A stretch of DNA of 64,000 bases from Bacillota bacterium. GTDB lineage: Bacteria; Bacillota; Sulfobacillia; DUSP01; JBFMCS01. The stretch lies in contig JBFMCS010000052.1 in assembly GCA_040754315.1 (NCBI GenBank), positions 29,309 to 93,308 on the forward strand. The letters are read 5' to 3'. This document shows, in pieces, positions 1 to 8,279 of the stretch (position 1 is the first letter of the stretch; every line of letters starts with the position of its first letter). The translations under genes and the position numbers were made by a program. The notes beneath the pieces were generated by a model, which saw only the letters and a program-made list of their open reading frames with translations, ran no database searches and was not told the origin of the DNA.

Positions 1-607
1 GCGCGACTATAATGGAAGCTTCGCACAAAAAGCAGACGAACTTTTCAACCATCCACTCCCCGGTCAAGGGAGGCACCTTATCCAGCTGGGCAGCTGCCGC
101 CTCCAGGTCGGCAGGGGCGTTCAGAACCATCTGCCCCTTGCCGTCGTATCCGCCGGCACAGGTCTTAAGCACGCAAGGAAGCTCCAGTTCATGCACGGCG
201 CGGCGGAGTCCGGCCGCATCCCGGACGAGGCGAAAGGGGACCACGGGGAAGCCAGCCCCCACCAGGACCGTCTTCTCGCGGCCGCGATGCTGGGATACCC
301 GGAGGATGCGGCTCCCCTGGGGCAACCAGAACTCGTGCTCCAGGGCCTCGACAACCTGGAAAGGGATGTTCTCGAACTCGTATACGATGAGGTCGGAAGC
401 CCGTCCCAGGCGGCGGGCGGCCTCCACGTCGTGGAACGGGGCGACTATCTGCTCGCGGGCGATCTGGCCACAGGGCGAGTTGGGGGTGGGGTCGAGGCAG
501 ACCACATCGTATCCCATGCGCCTAGCTTCGAGGGCGATCATCCGGCCCAGTTGCCCACCGCCCAGGATGCCGATGGTGCTCCCCGGCAGGACCGGCTGTC
601 GAGCCAT
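1..607 (-). CDS. purK: 5-(carboxyamino)imidazole ribonucleotide synthase, partial
   Basis: ATP-grasp enzyme of purine synthesis that carboxylates AIR with bicarbonate. About 202 codons are present; the gene runs off the left edge, so the C-terminal half is missing. The start ATG shares one base with the purE stop (TGATG), giving a purEK pair translated in tandem. The N-terminus shows the PurK nucleotide-fold signature IGILGGGQLGRMIALEARRM, then VYEFENIP, then the ATP-grasp segment KTCAGGYDGKG. Family and context agree, so the call is firm apart from the missing end. Confidence 0.93.
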   Translation of the reverse strand, partial: MARQPVLPGSTIGILGGGQLGRMIALEARRMGYDVVCLDPTPNSPCGQIAREQIVAPFHDVEAARRLGRASDLIVYEFENIPFQVVEALEHEFWLPQGSRILRVSQHRGREKTVLVGAGFPVVPFRLVRDAAGLRRAVHELELPCVLKTCAGGYDGKGQMVLNAPADLEAAAAQLDKVPPLTGEWMVEKFVCFLCEASIIVA

Positions 608-1098
608 CACCGCCACTCTCTGGCATCACGCACTGCTTGGGCCGCTTGCTCGCGGCGCGAGCGCAGACGACCGACAAGGCGCTCATCGTGGAGGGCCAGG
701 ATCTGCGCCGCCAGCAAGGCCGCGTTCTTGGCCCCGGCGGCGCCGATCGCGACCGTGGCCACCGGCACCCCGGCCGGCATCTGCACAATCGAAAGCAGCG
801 AGTCGAGTCCCCGCAGGTCAGTCGAAGGCACCGGCACGCCGATCACGGGCAGGAGCGTGCGCGACGCCACCATCCCGGGCAAGTGGGCCGCCCCGCCCGC
901 GCCGGCAATGATCACCTTGATGCCCCGGCCCGCTGCTTCGCTGGCGAAAGCGAACATCTCCTCGGGCGTGCGATGGGCGGATACGATCCGCTTCTCGAAA
1001 GGAATCTCGAGCTCGGCCAGCACCGAACAGGCTTCCTTCATGACCTCCCAGTCCGACCGGCTGCCCATTATCACCGATACGCTCGGCTTATCGTCCAT
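607..1098 (-). CDS. purE: N5-carboxyaminoimidazole ribonucleotide mutase
   Basis: Class I PurE, which converts N5-CAIR to CAIR in purine synthesis. The 163 aa length is normal for the family. Visible motifs are [12 protein letters not shown] at the N-terminus, the catalytic-loop SAHRTPE near residue 40, and the glycine-rich [14 protein letters not shown]. The open frame extends further upstream, but ATG 1098 has a GGGAGG site 9 bases away, while the ATG at 1107 directly abuts that site. Its stop overlaps the purK start. The purine genes are unrelated to the methylamine theme that follows. Confidence 0.95.
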   Translation of the reverse strand: MDDKPSVSVIMGSRSDWEVMKEACSVLAELEIPFEKRIVSAHRTPEEMFAFASEAAGRGIKVIIAGAGGAAHLPGMVASRTLLPVIGVPVPSTDLRGLDSLLSIVQMPAGVPVATVAIGAAGAKNAALLAAQILALHDERLVGRLRSRREQAAQAVRDAREWR

Positions 1099-1107
1099 GA
1101 CACCCAT

Positions 1108-1517
1108 CCTCCCGGTTATTCCGGAATCAGGCTTGGCGGCACCGCGCCCCGCCGGGGGTTCCCTCCAGCCACCGGAGTCTACGGCCATCCAGCCCCGCAA
1201 CCGGGCTCGGGCTTCGCGCCTACCAGGCACAGCGATCCAGCCACCACCCGCCAGCAGATCAGCCCGTGGCGGGGCGCCGTCGCTGGGGGCTCCACCACTT
1301 CGACCGCATCGCATGTACGACTCGCTGCCCTGGCCATGGCGCCCGGGTCGGCCGCCCGTCCAGGATAGGAGGAGCACGTCGTCTGCGCCATGGCGGGAGC
1401 GGCTCGACGAGACCGTCGCATATTCTTGTCCGCCATAGCCCCCGGCACCATCACGGGATGTGCCCCGGGCAAGGTAGAAATTCGGTAAGCCCAGCTACGT
1501 TCCTTCTTTTGGACATT
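1108..1517. other. Non-coding gap upstream of purE
   Basis: About 410 GC-rich bases. Several long open frames cross it on both strands, but none resembles a protein family or has a convincing ribosome site. No purine riboswitch or terminator was recognised. The right part probably belongs to the decayed insertion-sequence zone that follows. Confidence 0.5.
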
Positions 1518-1886
1518 CTAGCTGTCGGGAACTGGGCAAACTTTTTGCGTGGGGGCCGGGTACGCCTTGAAACTTGGGCTATGGTGCAAGAATGGAAACC
1601 AGGATCCTCCCGCCCGGGGTCGGGCGGCGGCCTTTTCTAGGATCTCGCGCTCCTGTCGCAGGATGAGGGTCTCCTGGCGCAAGCGGTGCAGCTTTGCGCA
1701 CCCGGAGGTGATCAACCCTTCCCGCAGGCCCGCATCGGTCTCCTGATGCCGCGCCCAGCACCGGAGCGACTCATGGGATATGTCCAAGTTTTTGGCGGTC
1801 TGGGTGATGCTCTCCCCACTCTCGCGTACCAAGCGGACAGCTTCCGTCCCGAACTCCGGCGGATATGGTCGTCTGGTTCCTGGCAT
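1518..1886 (-). pseudogene. IS3-family transposase OrfA remnant
   Basis: From the ATG at 1886 the protein begins MPGTRRPYPPEFGTEAVRLV and continues through a helix-turn-helix (SITQTAKNLDISHESLRCW) and the leucine-rich coiled coil (LRQETLILRQEREILEKAAA) typical of IS3 OrfA. Homology ends abruptly at the triple alanine near 1625, where FFA would normally follow. The rest of the frame is unrelated, and no OrfB integrase (DDE) follows. The element is truncated and inactive. Confidence 0.8.
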
Positions 1887-2243
1887 TGGCAACAACTCCC
1901 CTATTCCCAAGTATGTCCACCTGAGAGCCGGGTTAGGCCCAGGGAGCCCGGGTCGCAGTCGCAACGACCGCCAGCACACCTCGGCCGGCCAAGGACATCC
2001 ATCTCTATCTCCTCCGGCCGGACTTTCCGGAGGTGTTGCGCCGTGCGGCATCAACAACTACTGCTACGAGAATTACTGAAGAGGGATCACGTTACTTCCT
2101 CCGAGGTAACGCGATAACTTATGATGACTATCGAGTTAGGCCAGCATGGGTGACATTTTGGACGGTTATGCAGGCTGAGAGCAAATGAGCAAAGAGTTCA
2201 GGCTGCAACGGCCCACCGAGGGTAAGAAGCGGTCATTTTTCGC

Positions 2244-2364
2244 CGGACCTTTCTGTAAGGTAACAAAGGAGCGAGCAGGCGCTGTTTCTCGCCATGGTGG
2301 AGATGGTGGTAAGCGGTGTGTCTACGCGGAAGGTAAGGGCGGTGGTGCAGGAGCTTTGCGGGAC
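2244..2364 (+). pseudogene. IS256-family (Mutator-type) transposase fragment
   Basis: One frame reads QRSEQALFLAMVEMVVSGVS followed by TRKVRAVVQELCGT. This matches the conserved IS256 segment before the catalytic region. A stop codon (TAA at about 2261) sits just before QRSEQ, and homology is lost after LCGT, where IS1595-like sequence begins. It is a short, dead fragment. Confidence 0.65.
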
Positions 2365-2399
2365 CGTAGTCGGGGCTGAGGTCCTGGTAGTGGGTATGG

Positions 2400-3188
2400 T
2401 ACTTCAGCATATGGTCCACGGCGCGCCAACAGCTGCAATGCGCCGCGTGCCAGCACCAGACTTCAGTGATTGCGGGCACGGTCCTCGAAGGTACTCGGAA
2501 GCCGTTGCGCGTCTGGTTCCAGACGATGTGGTACGTGACGAGCCAGAAGAACGGTGGCAACGCTCTCGGTCTCAAGCGCATTCTTGGCTTCGGAAGCTAC
2601 CAGACGGCATGGAGTTGGCTGCACAAGATGCGACGCGCGATGGTACGCCCTGGGCGGGACCACTTGAGCGGACGGGCATGCGGTCGACGAAACCTACGTT
2701 GGCGAAAGCGATCGTCGTCGCAGCCATCGAGGTCCGTGAGCTCAAGTGCTTCGGGCGGGTCAGGTTTAGACAAGTCCCACGTCTCTGTTCACAGCCTGGT
2801 GCCTTTCGTGAGAGATGTCATCGTGCCGGAGTCCGTCGTCCTGACCGATGGTTGGCAGGGCTATGCGATGTTGTCTCGGTACGGCTACACCCACGAGAAG
2901 ACCATTATGTCCGCCTCCTGGGACCCTGCACACGTGGCGATGCCCGGAGTGCACCGTGTAGCATCTCTCCTCAAACGGTGGCTGCTGGGCACGCATCACG
3001 GAGCTGTCGGAGAGCGAGCATCTCGACTACTACCTCGACGAGTACACATCCGGTTCAATCGGCGCACGTCCAAAGCTCGCGGTCTCTTGTTTTACCGGCT
3101 ACTCCAACAATCCGTGCAGACCTCTCCGACTCCATATCGCCAGCTCGCCGGTGGCAGACCGCACCTAACTCACGGATCTGAAGAGTAA
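2400..3188 (+). pseudogene. IS1595-family (ISXO2-type) transposase, frameshifted
   Basis: Recognisable blocks occur in three frames. The zinc-ribbon end LQCAACQHQTSV is followed by AGTVLEGTRKPLRVWF, VTSQKNGGNALGLKRILGFG, SYQTAWSWLHKMRRAM and PGRDHLSGR. VDETYVG then lies in another frame at about 2690. After that come VLTDGWQGY, HRVASLLKRWLLGTHHGAV, and HLDYYLDEYT in yet another frame. The DDE-like core is thus broken by at least three frameshifts. With the IS256 and IS3 pieces it forms a small graveyard of mobile elements. Confidence 0.8.
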
Positions 3189-3537
3189 CACACATATACG
3201 AGAGGAAAGTGGATACCCCCTTTATAATACGTCCAGTCAAGGGGGCGACTAGCAGAGCAACCCTGATACCGCAATACTCTCAAGCAGGGAAATGCGGAAC
3301 GGGGGATGTGGGGACAACGGTACCCGCCGCAGAATAGTAAGGTGAGTATGTCTGGTGATATACGACCGACGCCTAACGAAAGCTGGCGGCAAACAATCTG
3401 TAACTGGGCTGCCGTCCACAGAAAGCTAGAACAGACTGTATGCGTGAAATCCAGGCTAGTCCCTTGTCCGGGTCCTCAGGCATTCCGGGAGGGAGAACGG
3501 GTTAGATTACAGAGGTAATGAGAAGGGAGGGCCCAAG
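3189..3537. other. Gap between IS remnants and the DMT gene
   Basis: About 350 bases, locally richer in A+T than the flanks. No conserved open frame, RNA or terminator was recognised. A TATAAT occurs near 3223 without a convincing -35 partner. The stretch is probably the end of the decayed mobile-element zone. Confidence 0.4.
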
Positions 3538-3981
3538 ATGATCCTGGCGGGTATCGCCGCCGCCCTTTCGGGTGTGGCCATGGCAATCCAGGGCTCCCTG
3601 AATGGTGCCCTGTCCAAGGTGATAGGCGTTTGGACCACCACCTTCCTGGTTCTCCTGATAGGTGTCACCGGCGTAGGCATTCCCCGCTTCGCCCTGGGCC
3701 TTGAGCCCGGTTCTCTTGGGAAACTGGGTGCTGCCCCATGGTACCTCTACCTCGGGGGTCTCCTCTCTGGCCCTATAGTCTTCGGGGTCGCGTCCAGCAT
3801 ACCAAGGCTTGGGGTTGCGCCTGCCACTACGGCCATCATCGTGGGCCAGGTACTCACAGCGACGCTCATTGACCACTTCGGTCTCCTCGGGCTGAATAGG
3901 ATCCCCTTATCGTGGATGAAGGGTCTTGGCCTTGTGCTGCTAGCCTCTGGGGCCTGGCTGCTCCTGGATAGACCAGGCTGA
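3538..3981 (+). CDS. DMT_YdcZ (DUF606) family membrane protein
   Basis: A 147 aa integral membrane protein with about five hydrophobic helices, the normal size and pattern of the DUF606/YdcZ branch of the drug/metabolite transporter superfamily. Characteristic segments are the N-terminal AIQGSLNGALSK, LYLGGLLSGPIVFG in the middle, and the C-terminal GLVLLASGAWLLLDRPG. A GGGAGGG site lies 6 bases before the ATG. Substrate unknown. It stands alone on the plus strand and converges with the DUF1638 gene 19 bases downstream. Confidence 0.8.
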   Translation: MILAGIAAALSGVAMAIQGSLNGALSKVIGVWTTTFLVLLIGVTGVGIPRFALGLEPGSLGKLGAAPWYLYLGGLLSGPIVFGVASSIPRLGVAPATTAIIVGQVLTATLIDHFGLLGLNRIPLSWMKGLGLVLLASGAWLLLDRPG

Positions 3982-4000
3982 GGCACAAGACCGCCGGAGA

Positions 4001-4651
4001 CTAAAGGAACATTGCCTGCCGGACCTCCCCGGGGTGTTCGATAACCAGGAAGTCGTGATCCCACAGGGAATCATCCAGAAGCCTCTTGAAGTAGGTATCA
4101 AGTCCCTTAATCTCCTCCAGGGGGAGGTTCAGGAAGGCCGCTACGTCCCTGGAGTACTTGCGGTATTCCTCCAGGTCGCCAACCCCTGTGTCGATCAGGC
4201 AAAGCCGGGTGTAGTTCTTGTACTCCTCCTCTATCACCCACTTGGCCGTGTCTTCGCCATGCTTCTCACAGTAACCCTGGTATTCGGAAAGGGGATCTCC
4301 CTTGCAGTCTATCCACCCCTTGGAGAGGTACACCGTGCCAGGGCACTTGCCGAACTCGGCGTAGTATGCCTGGCGCGAACCCATTAGAAGGCTTATGCAG
4401 TCGTGGACACGGGGTATCACCAAGCGCTGGCCCCTTTTCGGGCAAAGGCCCACCACACCGTTGGAACACAGGCCATAGCCCAGGATCACCGTGGCCGCGT
4501 CGATGCTCCTGAGCCGCTCTTTCAGCTCATCCCTCAGCATCTCGGGGGTCCTGTGAAGGCCATACGGGAGATACTCTCTCTTTATCCCTGCTCCCACCAA
4601 GCGCTCCATCTCGTCCTTGACTGTCTGGCAAGCCAGCACCTCAACACTCAC
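4001..4651 (-). CDS. DUF1638 domain protein
   Basis: A 216 aa soluble protein starting at GTG with a GGGGGGA site. It contains the DUF1638 hallmarks VILGYGLCSNGVVGL near residue 60, PRVHDCISLLMGSR, and a cysteine-bearing YLSKGWIDC. Biochemical function is not established. I know the family mainly as a frequent neighbour of MttB/MtgB-type methyltransferases and corrinoid proteins, which fits this window. It diverges from the FAD oxidoreductase across a 200 bp region that carries one copy of a 44-base repeat. Confidence 0.8.
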   Translation of the reverse strand: MSVEVLACQTVKDEMERLVGAGIKREYLPYGLHRTPEMLRDELKERLRSIDAATVILGYGLCSNGVVGLCPKRGQRLVIPRVHDCISLLMGSRQAYYAEFGKCPGTVYLSKGWIDCKGDPLSEYQGYCEKHGEDTAKWVIEEEYKNYTRLCLIDTGVGDLEEYRKYSRDVAAFLNLPLEEIKGLDTYFKRLLDDSLWDHDFLVIEHPGEVRQAMFL

Positions 4652-4731
4652 TTGACTATCCCCCCTGGCCGTACGTAACCCCGGATCACCGGCATATTAC
4701 TGCATGTGGCTTCTTGCACCGGAAACCAGGT

Positions 4732-4775
4732 CCCTTTGGAGAATCCTCCACATTGAGGGTAGATTCCGTAGAAAC
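4732..4775 (+). repeat. 44-base intergenic repeat, copy A
   Basis: First of three gapless 44-base elements (others at 19236 and 26289). The shared plan is CCTTTGkAGAATCCTCy, an 8-base variable spacer, then GGTAG followed by a TTC/ATC core and GAAA. The two AGAATyC-like halves lie 22 bases apart, two helical turns. This copy sits between the divergent DUF1638 and FAD-oxidoreductase genes. It could be an operator for a dimeric regulator; function unproven. Confidence 0.55.
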
Positions 4776-4848
4776 GGGGCGCCTCCTTCACCCTGCCTGG
4801 AGGTTTCCACTGGCTGCCCTAGAAGATTCACGCTGGGAGGGATCTGGC

Positions 4849-5991
4849 GTGCACGAGACGGCAGATGCCGTGGTGATAGGAGGAGGGTCTGTCGGCTGTT
4901 CTGTAGCATACAACCTGGCCCGCAGGGGGGTCAGGAAGGTCGTCATCCTGGAGAAGAGCTACCTCAATGCAGGCTCCACGGGACGGTGCGCGGCGGGGAT
5001 ACGGCAGCAGTGGGGCACCAGGATCAACTGCCTCATGGGAATGGGCAGCGTAGAAAGGTTCAAGGGGTTCAGCGAGGAGGTGTGGCCCGAGAGCATTGAC
5101 TTCAGGCAAAGCGGCTACCTCTTGCTGGGCCATACAGAAAGCGAAGCCCGCCAGCTTGCGTTGAACGTGCAACTCCAGAGGAGCCTGGGCATACCTGTGG
5201 AGGTGCTCACTGGCTGTGACGCTGGAGCCATCGTTCCATTCCTGAACACTACTGATGTCTCCCTGGCCACCTTCTGCCCTGAGGACGGCTTCGTCGATCC
5301 CTTCAAGGTCACCCTCTTTTACGCCAAGGCCGCAGCCCGCCTGGGAGCCACGCTGAGAAGGTTCACCGAGGTTATATCAATAACATCCCAGGGCGGGCGG
5401 GTAACCTCAGTCAAGACCAACAACGGGGTTATCGACACCCCCGTCGTAATCAACGCCACCGAAGCCTATGCTGCCTCACTGGGAGCCCTGGCTGGACTCA
5501 ACCACCCGGTGAAGCCGGAGAGACACCAGATCCTTGTGACCGAGCAGGTGGAACCCCTGCTTGGCCCCATGGTGATGTCGTTCTATCACAAGTCATACTG
5601 CCAGCAGTCCCCCAACGGATCCTTCCTGATGGGCTTCGGCAATCCCTGCGAACCCGCGGGGATAAACTACAAGAGCAGCCTGGATTTCGTTACCTCGATG
5701 GCCCGGAAGGCGGTCCAGCTCATGCCGCTCTTGGGTTCTCTCAGGGTCGTCCGGCAGTGGGCGGGCCACTACGGGATCTCCCCGGATGGGCAGCCAATAA
5801 TCGGCCCATCCCCTCGCCTCAGGGGCTACTACACCGCACTGGGCTGCGGCAAGGGGTTCATGTTCTCCCCCATGATCGGAGAGATCGTGTCCCAGATGGT
5901 GGTGGGAGAGGAGACAACGCTCCCCGCCAAAACCATGAGCGAGGAGCGCTTCGCCAAGGGCGAACTCATTATGGAGCCTGCGGTCGTCTAG
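4849..5991 (+). CDS. FAD-dependent amine oxidoreductase (DAO/sarcosine-oxidase-like)
   Basis: A 380 aa flavoprotein of the D-amino-acid oxidase fold, in the group of sarcosine/dimethylglycine/glycine oxidases and SoxB-like dehydrogenases. The N-terminal dinucleotide-binding site is AVVIGGGSVGCSVAYNLARRG, followed by a GSTGRCAAGIRQQWG loop resembling that of SoxB proteins. The C-terminus has GHYGISPDGQPIIGP and GCGKGFMFSPMIGE. I chose GTG 4849 (GGGAGG 8 bases upstream); the frame stays open to 4714, but that extension lacks family similarity. Probable role: oxidation of an N-methyl or secondary amine left after corrinoid-dependent demethylation. Substrate is inferred, not shown. Confidence 0.82.
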   Translation: MHETADAVVIGGGSVGCSVAYNLARRGVRKVVILEKSYLNAGSTGRCAAGIRQQWGTRINCLMGMGSVERFKGFSEEVWPESIDFRQSGYLLLGHTESEARQLALNVQLQRSLGIPVEVLTGCDAGAIVPFLNTTDVSLATFCPEDGFVDPFKVTLFYAKAAARLGATLRRFTEVISITSQGGRVTSVKTNNGVIDTPVVINATEAYAASLGALAGLNHPVKPERHQILVTEQVEPLLGPMVMSFYHKSYCQQSPNGSFLMGFGNPCEPAGINYKSSLDFVTSMARKAVQLMPLLGSLRVVRQWAGHYGISPDGQPIIGPSPRLRGYYTALGCGKGFMFSPMIGEIVSQMVVGEETTLPAKTMSEERFAKGELIMEPAVV

Positions 5992-5999
5992 GGTCAGTG

Positions 6000-7844
6000 T
6001 CAAGCCGCGCCGCCGCGTTGAATCCCCAACCGGTCCAGGGTTGCCTCCAGGGGCCTTCCCTCTGAATCCCAGCCCCGCACCTCATAGTACTCGTCAAGCA
6101 TGGCACCCTGTTCCTCGGGGGTTATCCGGTGCCCCTGGGCGGGCCCGTCCGGAAGGCGCTCCGCCGAGAACCGGCGTGGGAGGGAGTCCTGTTCCCTCCT
6201 AAACCCATTGGCCACGTTGAAGAGGCGGGTCACGTTCCACACCCTCTCCCCCAGCCGGATGAGGTCTTCACCGGTCCAATCCTGGCCGGTGGCGGCAGAG
6301 AGCATGGCCCTGTATGTAGCCTCAGACACCGAGTACTGGCCAAAGTCACACTTCACCAGGGTGTCCAAGGCTGCCAGGTAGTCCTGCAATCCCGCCACAA
6401 GGGCAGCCTTTCCCTCCACCGAGAGCCTATCCAGGTTCTTCCCCCGGTACTCTTCCCCACCCACCTCATAGGATATGGGGAATGCCCTCTGGTGACAGCC
6501 CCCCCTGTCAGCGGTCATCAGGGCCAGCCCCATTCCCGGGGCGCCCCTGGGACCCCATGCTGGGCACTCCAGGCCCTTCACGTGCACCGCCAGTTCTCCC
6601 AGGGCGGTTTCCTCCGAAGCCCGCATTACCCCCTCGGCAAGGAGATCCCCCAGGGGGGTCCTGCGGTGGGCAATGTCCTTTATGAGTTCCAGCGTGCCCT
6701 GGGTGTCCCCGAAGGCCAGCCCCGGCTTGACCAGGGCATCCGGCAAGAGACCCTTCTCCTGTGCCTCCATGGCGAAGCCAATCACCCCGCCGGTGGACAT
6801 GCCATCCAGCCCCAGTCCATCACAGAGCCGCACAGCGTAGGCCAGGCGGTGAATGTCCGAGATGCCCAGGTTGGCCCCGAGCATGGCTGCGGTCTCGTAC
6901 TCCACCACATCCGTAACGGCGCCCCGCCCGGGCCCCTCCCGTATAACCCCTACCTTGCCGCAGGCGATGGGGCAGAAGGCACAGGCTGTATCCCTCAGCC
7001 AGATGGCCTTGCGCTGCGCTTCCTGGTCAACGCCGGAGGCGCCAGGGAATGTGCCCCCTTGGTAGTTCCTGGAGGGGAGCAGCCCCTCCGCGTTGGCATA
7101 GGGGACCGAACCCGGTGTCCCGTCCACCCTGAAGGCCCTGGCATAGCCGGAGTCCGCGATTTCCTTCCAGGCCTGCCTGACCGCCTCCATGAAGGCCCTG
7201 GGGCGCTTTGACCCTACCCTCTGGGTGCCCTTGATGGCCACGGCCTTGAGGAACTTGGATCCCATCACCGCGCCCAGTCCTCCCCGGCCGGCGTGCCTGT
7301 TGTACTCGCAGCTGACCATGGCGAACCGCACCCGCTTTTCACCGGCAGGGCCTATGCAGGCCACCTTGAAGGAGTCATCCCCCAGCATGGCCTTGACAGC
7401 GCTGTTCGTCTCAAAGGTGTCCATTCCCCAGAGCCCCCGGGCATCCCTTAAGGATACGTTGCCGTCTTCTATGACAATGCACACGGGGCCGGAGGCCTTG
7501 CCCCGCACCAGGAGGCCATAGTAGCCTGCGTAACGTATCTCCTGGGCGAAGGACCCCCCGTGGTAGGAATCGCAGAAGGTCCGGGTGAGGGGTGACTGGG
7601 CCACGACACACCCCCTCATGGAGGGGGCTACGGTGCCCGTGAGAGGCCCCGCTAGGAACATGAGAACGTTCTCAGGACCCAAAGGATCGCTCCCTGGCGG
7701 TACCAGATCATAGAGCAGCCTCGCCCCAAGTCCCTTCCCGCCCACGTATGAGCCCAGGAGATCCCCTCGGAGGGTCTCAGAGCTCGTGGTCCCGCCAGTA
7801 AGATCGACCTGCAGTATCCTGGCCTCAAGACCGCCCAAGGTCAT
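6000..7844 (-). CDS. aor: Aldehyde:ferredoxin oxidoreductase (tungsten type)
   Basis: A 614 aa member of the AOR family, which oxidises aldehydes to acids (or the reverse) with ferredoxin, using a W-bispterin and one [4Fe-4S] cluster. The N-terminal AOR fold is seen in YVGGKGLGARLLYDLVPPG and GPLTGTVAPSMRG. Cluster ligands are in CAFCPIACGK (C-x2-C-x3-C), with the fourth cysteine in KCDFGQYS near residue 500. Pterin-binding segments include NRHAGRGGLGAVMGSK and GMSTGGVIGFAME. Its 5' end overlaps the ferredoxin gene by 20 bases, so the two are almost certainly a complex. It ends 8 bases from the convergent FAD oxidoreductase. Confidence 0.93.
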   Translation of the reverse strand: MTLGGLEARILQVDLTGGTTSSETLRGDLLGSYVGGKGLGARLLYDLVPPGSDPLGPENVLMFLAGPLTGTVAPSMRGCVVAQSPLTRTFCDSYHGGSFAQEIRYAGYYGLLVRGKASGPVCIVIEDGNVSLRDARGLWGMDTFETNSAVKAMLGDDSFKVACIGPAGEKRVRFAMVSCEYNRHAGRGGLGAVMGSKFLKAVAIKGTQRVGSKRPRAFMEAVRQAWKEIADSGYARAFRVDGTPGSVPYANAEGLLPSRNYQGGTFPGASGVDQEAQRKAIWLRDTACAFCPIACGKVGVIREGPGRGAVTDVVEYETAAMLGANLGISDIHRLAYAVRLCDGLGLDGMSTGGVIGFAMEAQEKGLLPDALVKPGLAFGDTQGTLELIKDIAHRRTPLGDLLAEGVMRASEETALGELAVHVKGLECPAWGPRGAPGMGLALMTADRGGCHQRAFPISYEVGGEEYRGKNLDRLSVEGKAALVAGLQDYLAALDTLVKCDFGQYSVSEATYRAMLSAATGQDWTGEDLIRLGERVWNVTRLFNVANGFRREQDSLPRRFSAERLPDGPAQGHRITPEEQGAMLDEYYEVRGWDSEGRPLEATLDRLGIQRGGAA

Positions 7845-8268
7845 TTCCCCCCCGTACTAGAACGGTCTCCTCTACCAGCGCTAAGGCGCCCACGGGGCAG
7901 CTGGCGGCACACAGGGGGTGCCCCCCGCACAGGTCACACTTGTCCGCTGTCCCAGCCTCGCCTAGGAACATGGCACCATAGGGGCACTCTTTAACGCACT
8001 CGCCACACCCGGTGCAGGCCCCCGGGTCCACAAGCCAGGGCCCGCCGGGATCCATCTTGATGGCCCCTTGGTCACACACCTTGGCACACCAGGCGTTCTC
8101 GCACTGCCGGCAGAGGACAACGCTACATGATAGGCCTTCCCTGGCCGTCTTCACCCTCAGCACCGCCCAGCGGGGGTTTACGCCAGGTGCATCACCCCTC
8201 TGGGAGCACATGGCCTGGCATGTGCCGCAGCCTGTGCAGAGGTCCTCCCGGGCCACCAGCCTCCTCAT
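7825..8268 (-). CDS. 4Fe-4S ferredoxin-type electron-transfer subunit
   Basis: A 147 aa HycB/HydN-type protein with four cysteine groups: CTGCGTCQAMC, CRQCENAWCAKVC, CTGCGECVKECP, and CDLCGGHPLCAASCP. It is predicted to hold about four [4Fe-4S] clusters and to carry electrons from the overlapping AOR. Pairs like this (AOR large subunit with a poly-ferredoxin) are common in anaerobes. It follows the alcohol dehydrogenase by 11 bases in the same operon. Confidence 0.88.
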   Translation of the reverse strand: MRRLVAREDLCTGCGTCQAMCSQRGDAPGVNPRWAVLRVKTAREGLSCSVVLCRQCENAWCAKVCDQGAIKMDPGGPWLVDPGACTGCGECVKECPYGAMFLGEAGTADKCDLCGGHPLCAASCPVGALALVEETVLVRGGNDLGRS

Positions 8269-8279
8269 AGCGGCACCCC

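Noticed and set aside
191..1438. Open frame of 415 codons on the plus strand over purE/purK
   Set aside because: Antisense to well-conserved PurE and PurK; no protein similarity recognised.
6129..7211. Plus-strand frame of 360 codons opposite the AOR gene
   Set aside because: Composition-driven antisense frame; AOR cysteine motifs on the other strand are decisive.
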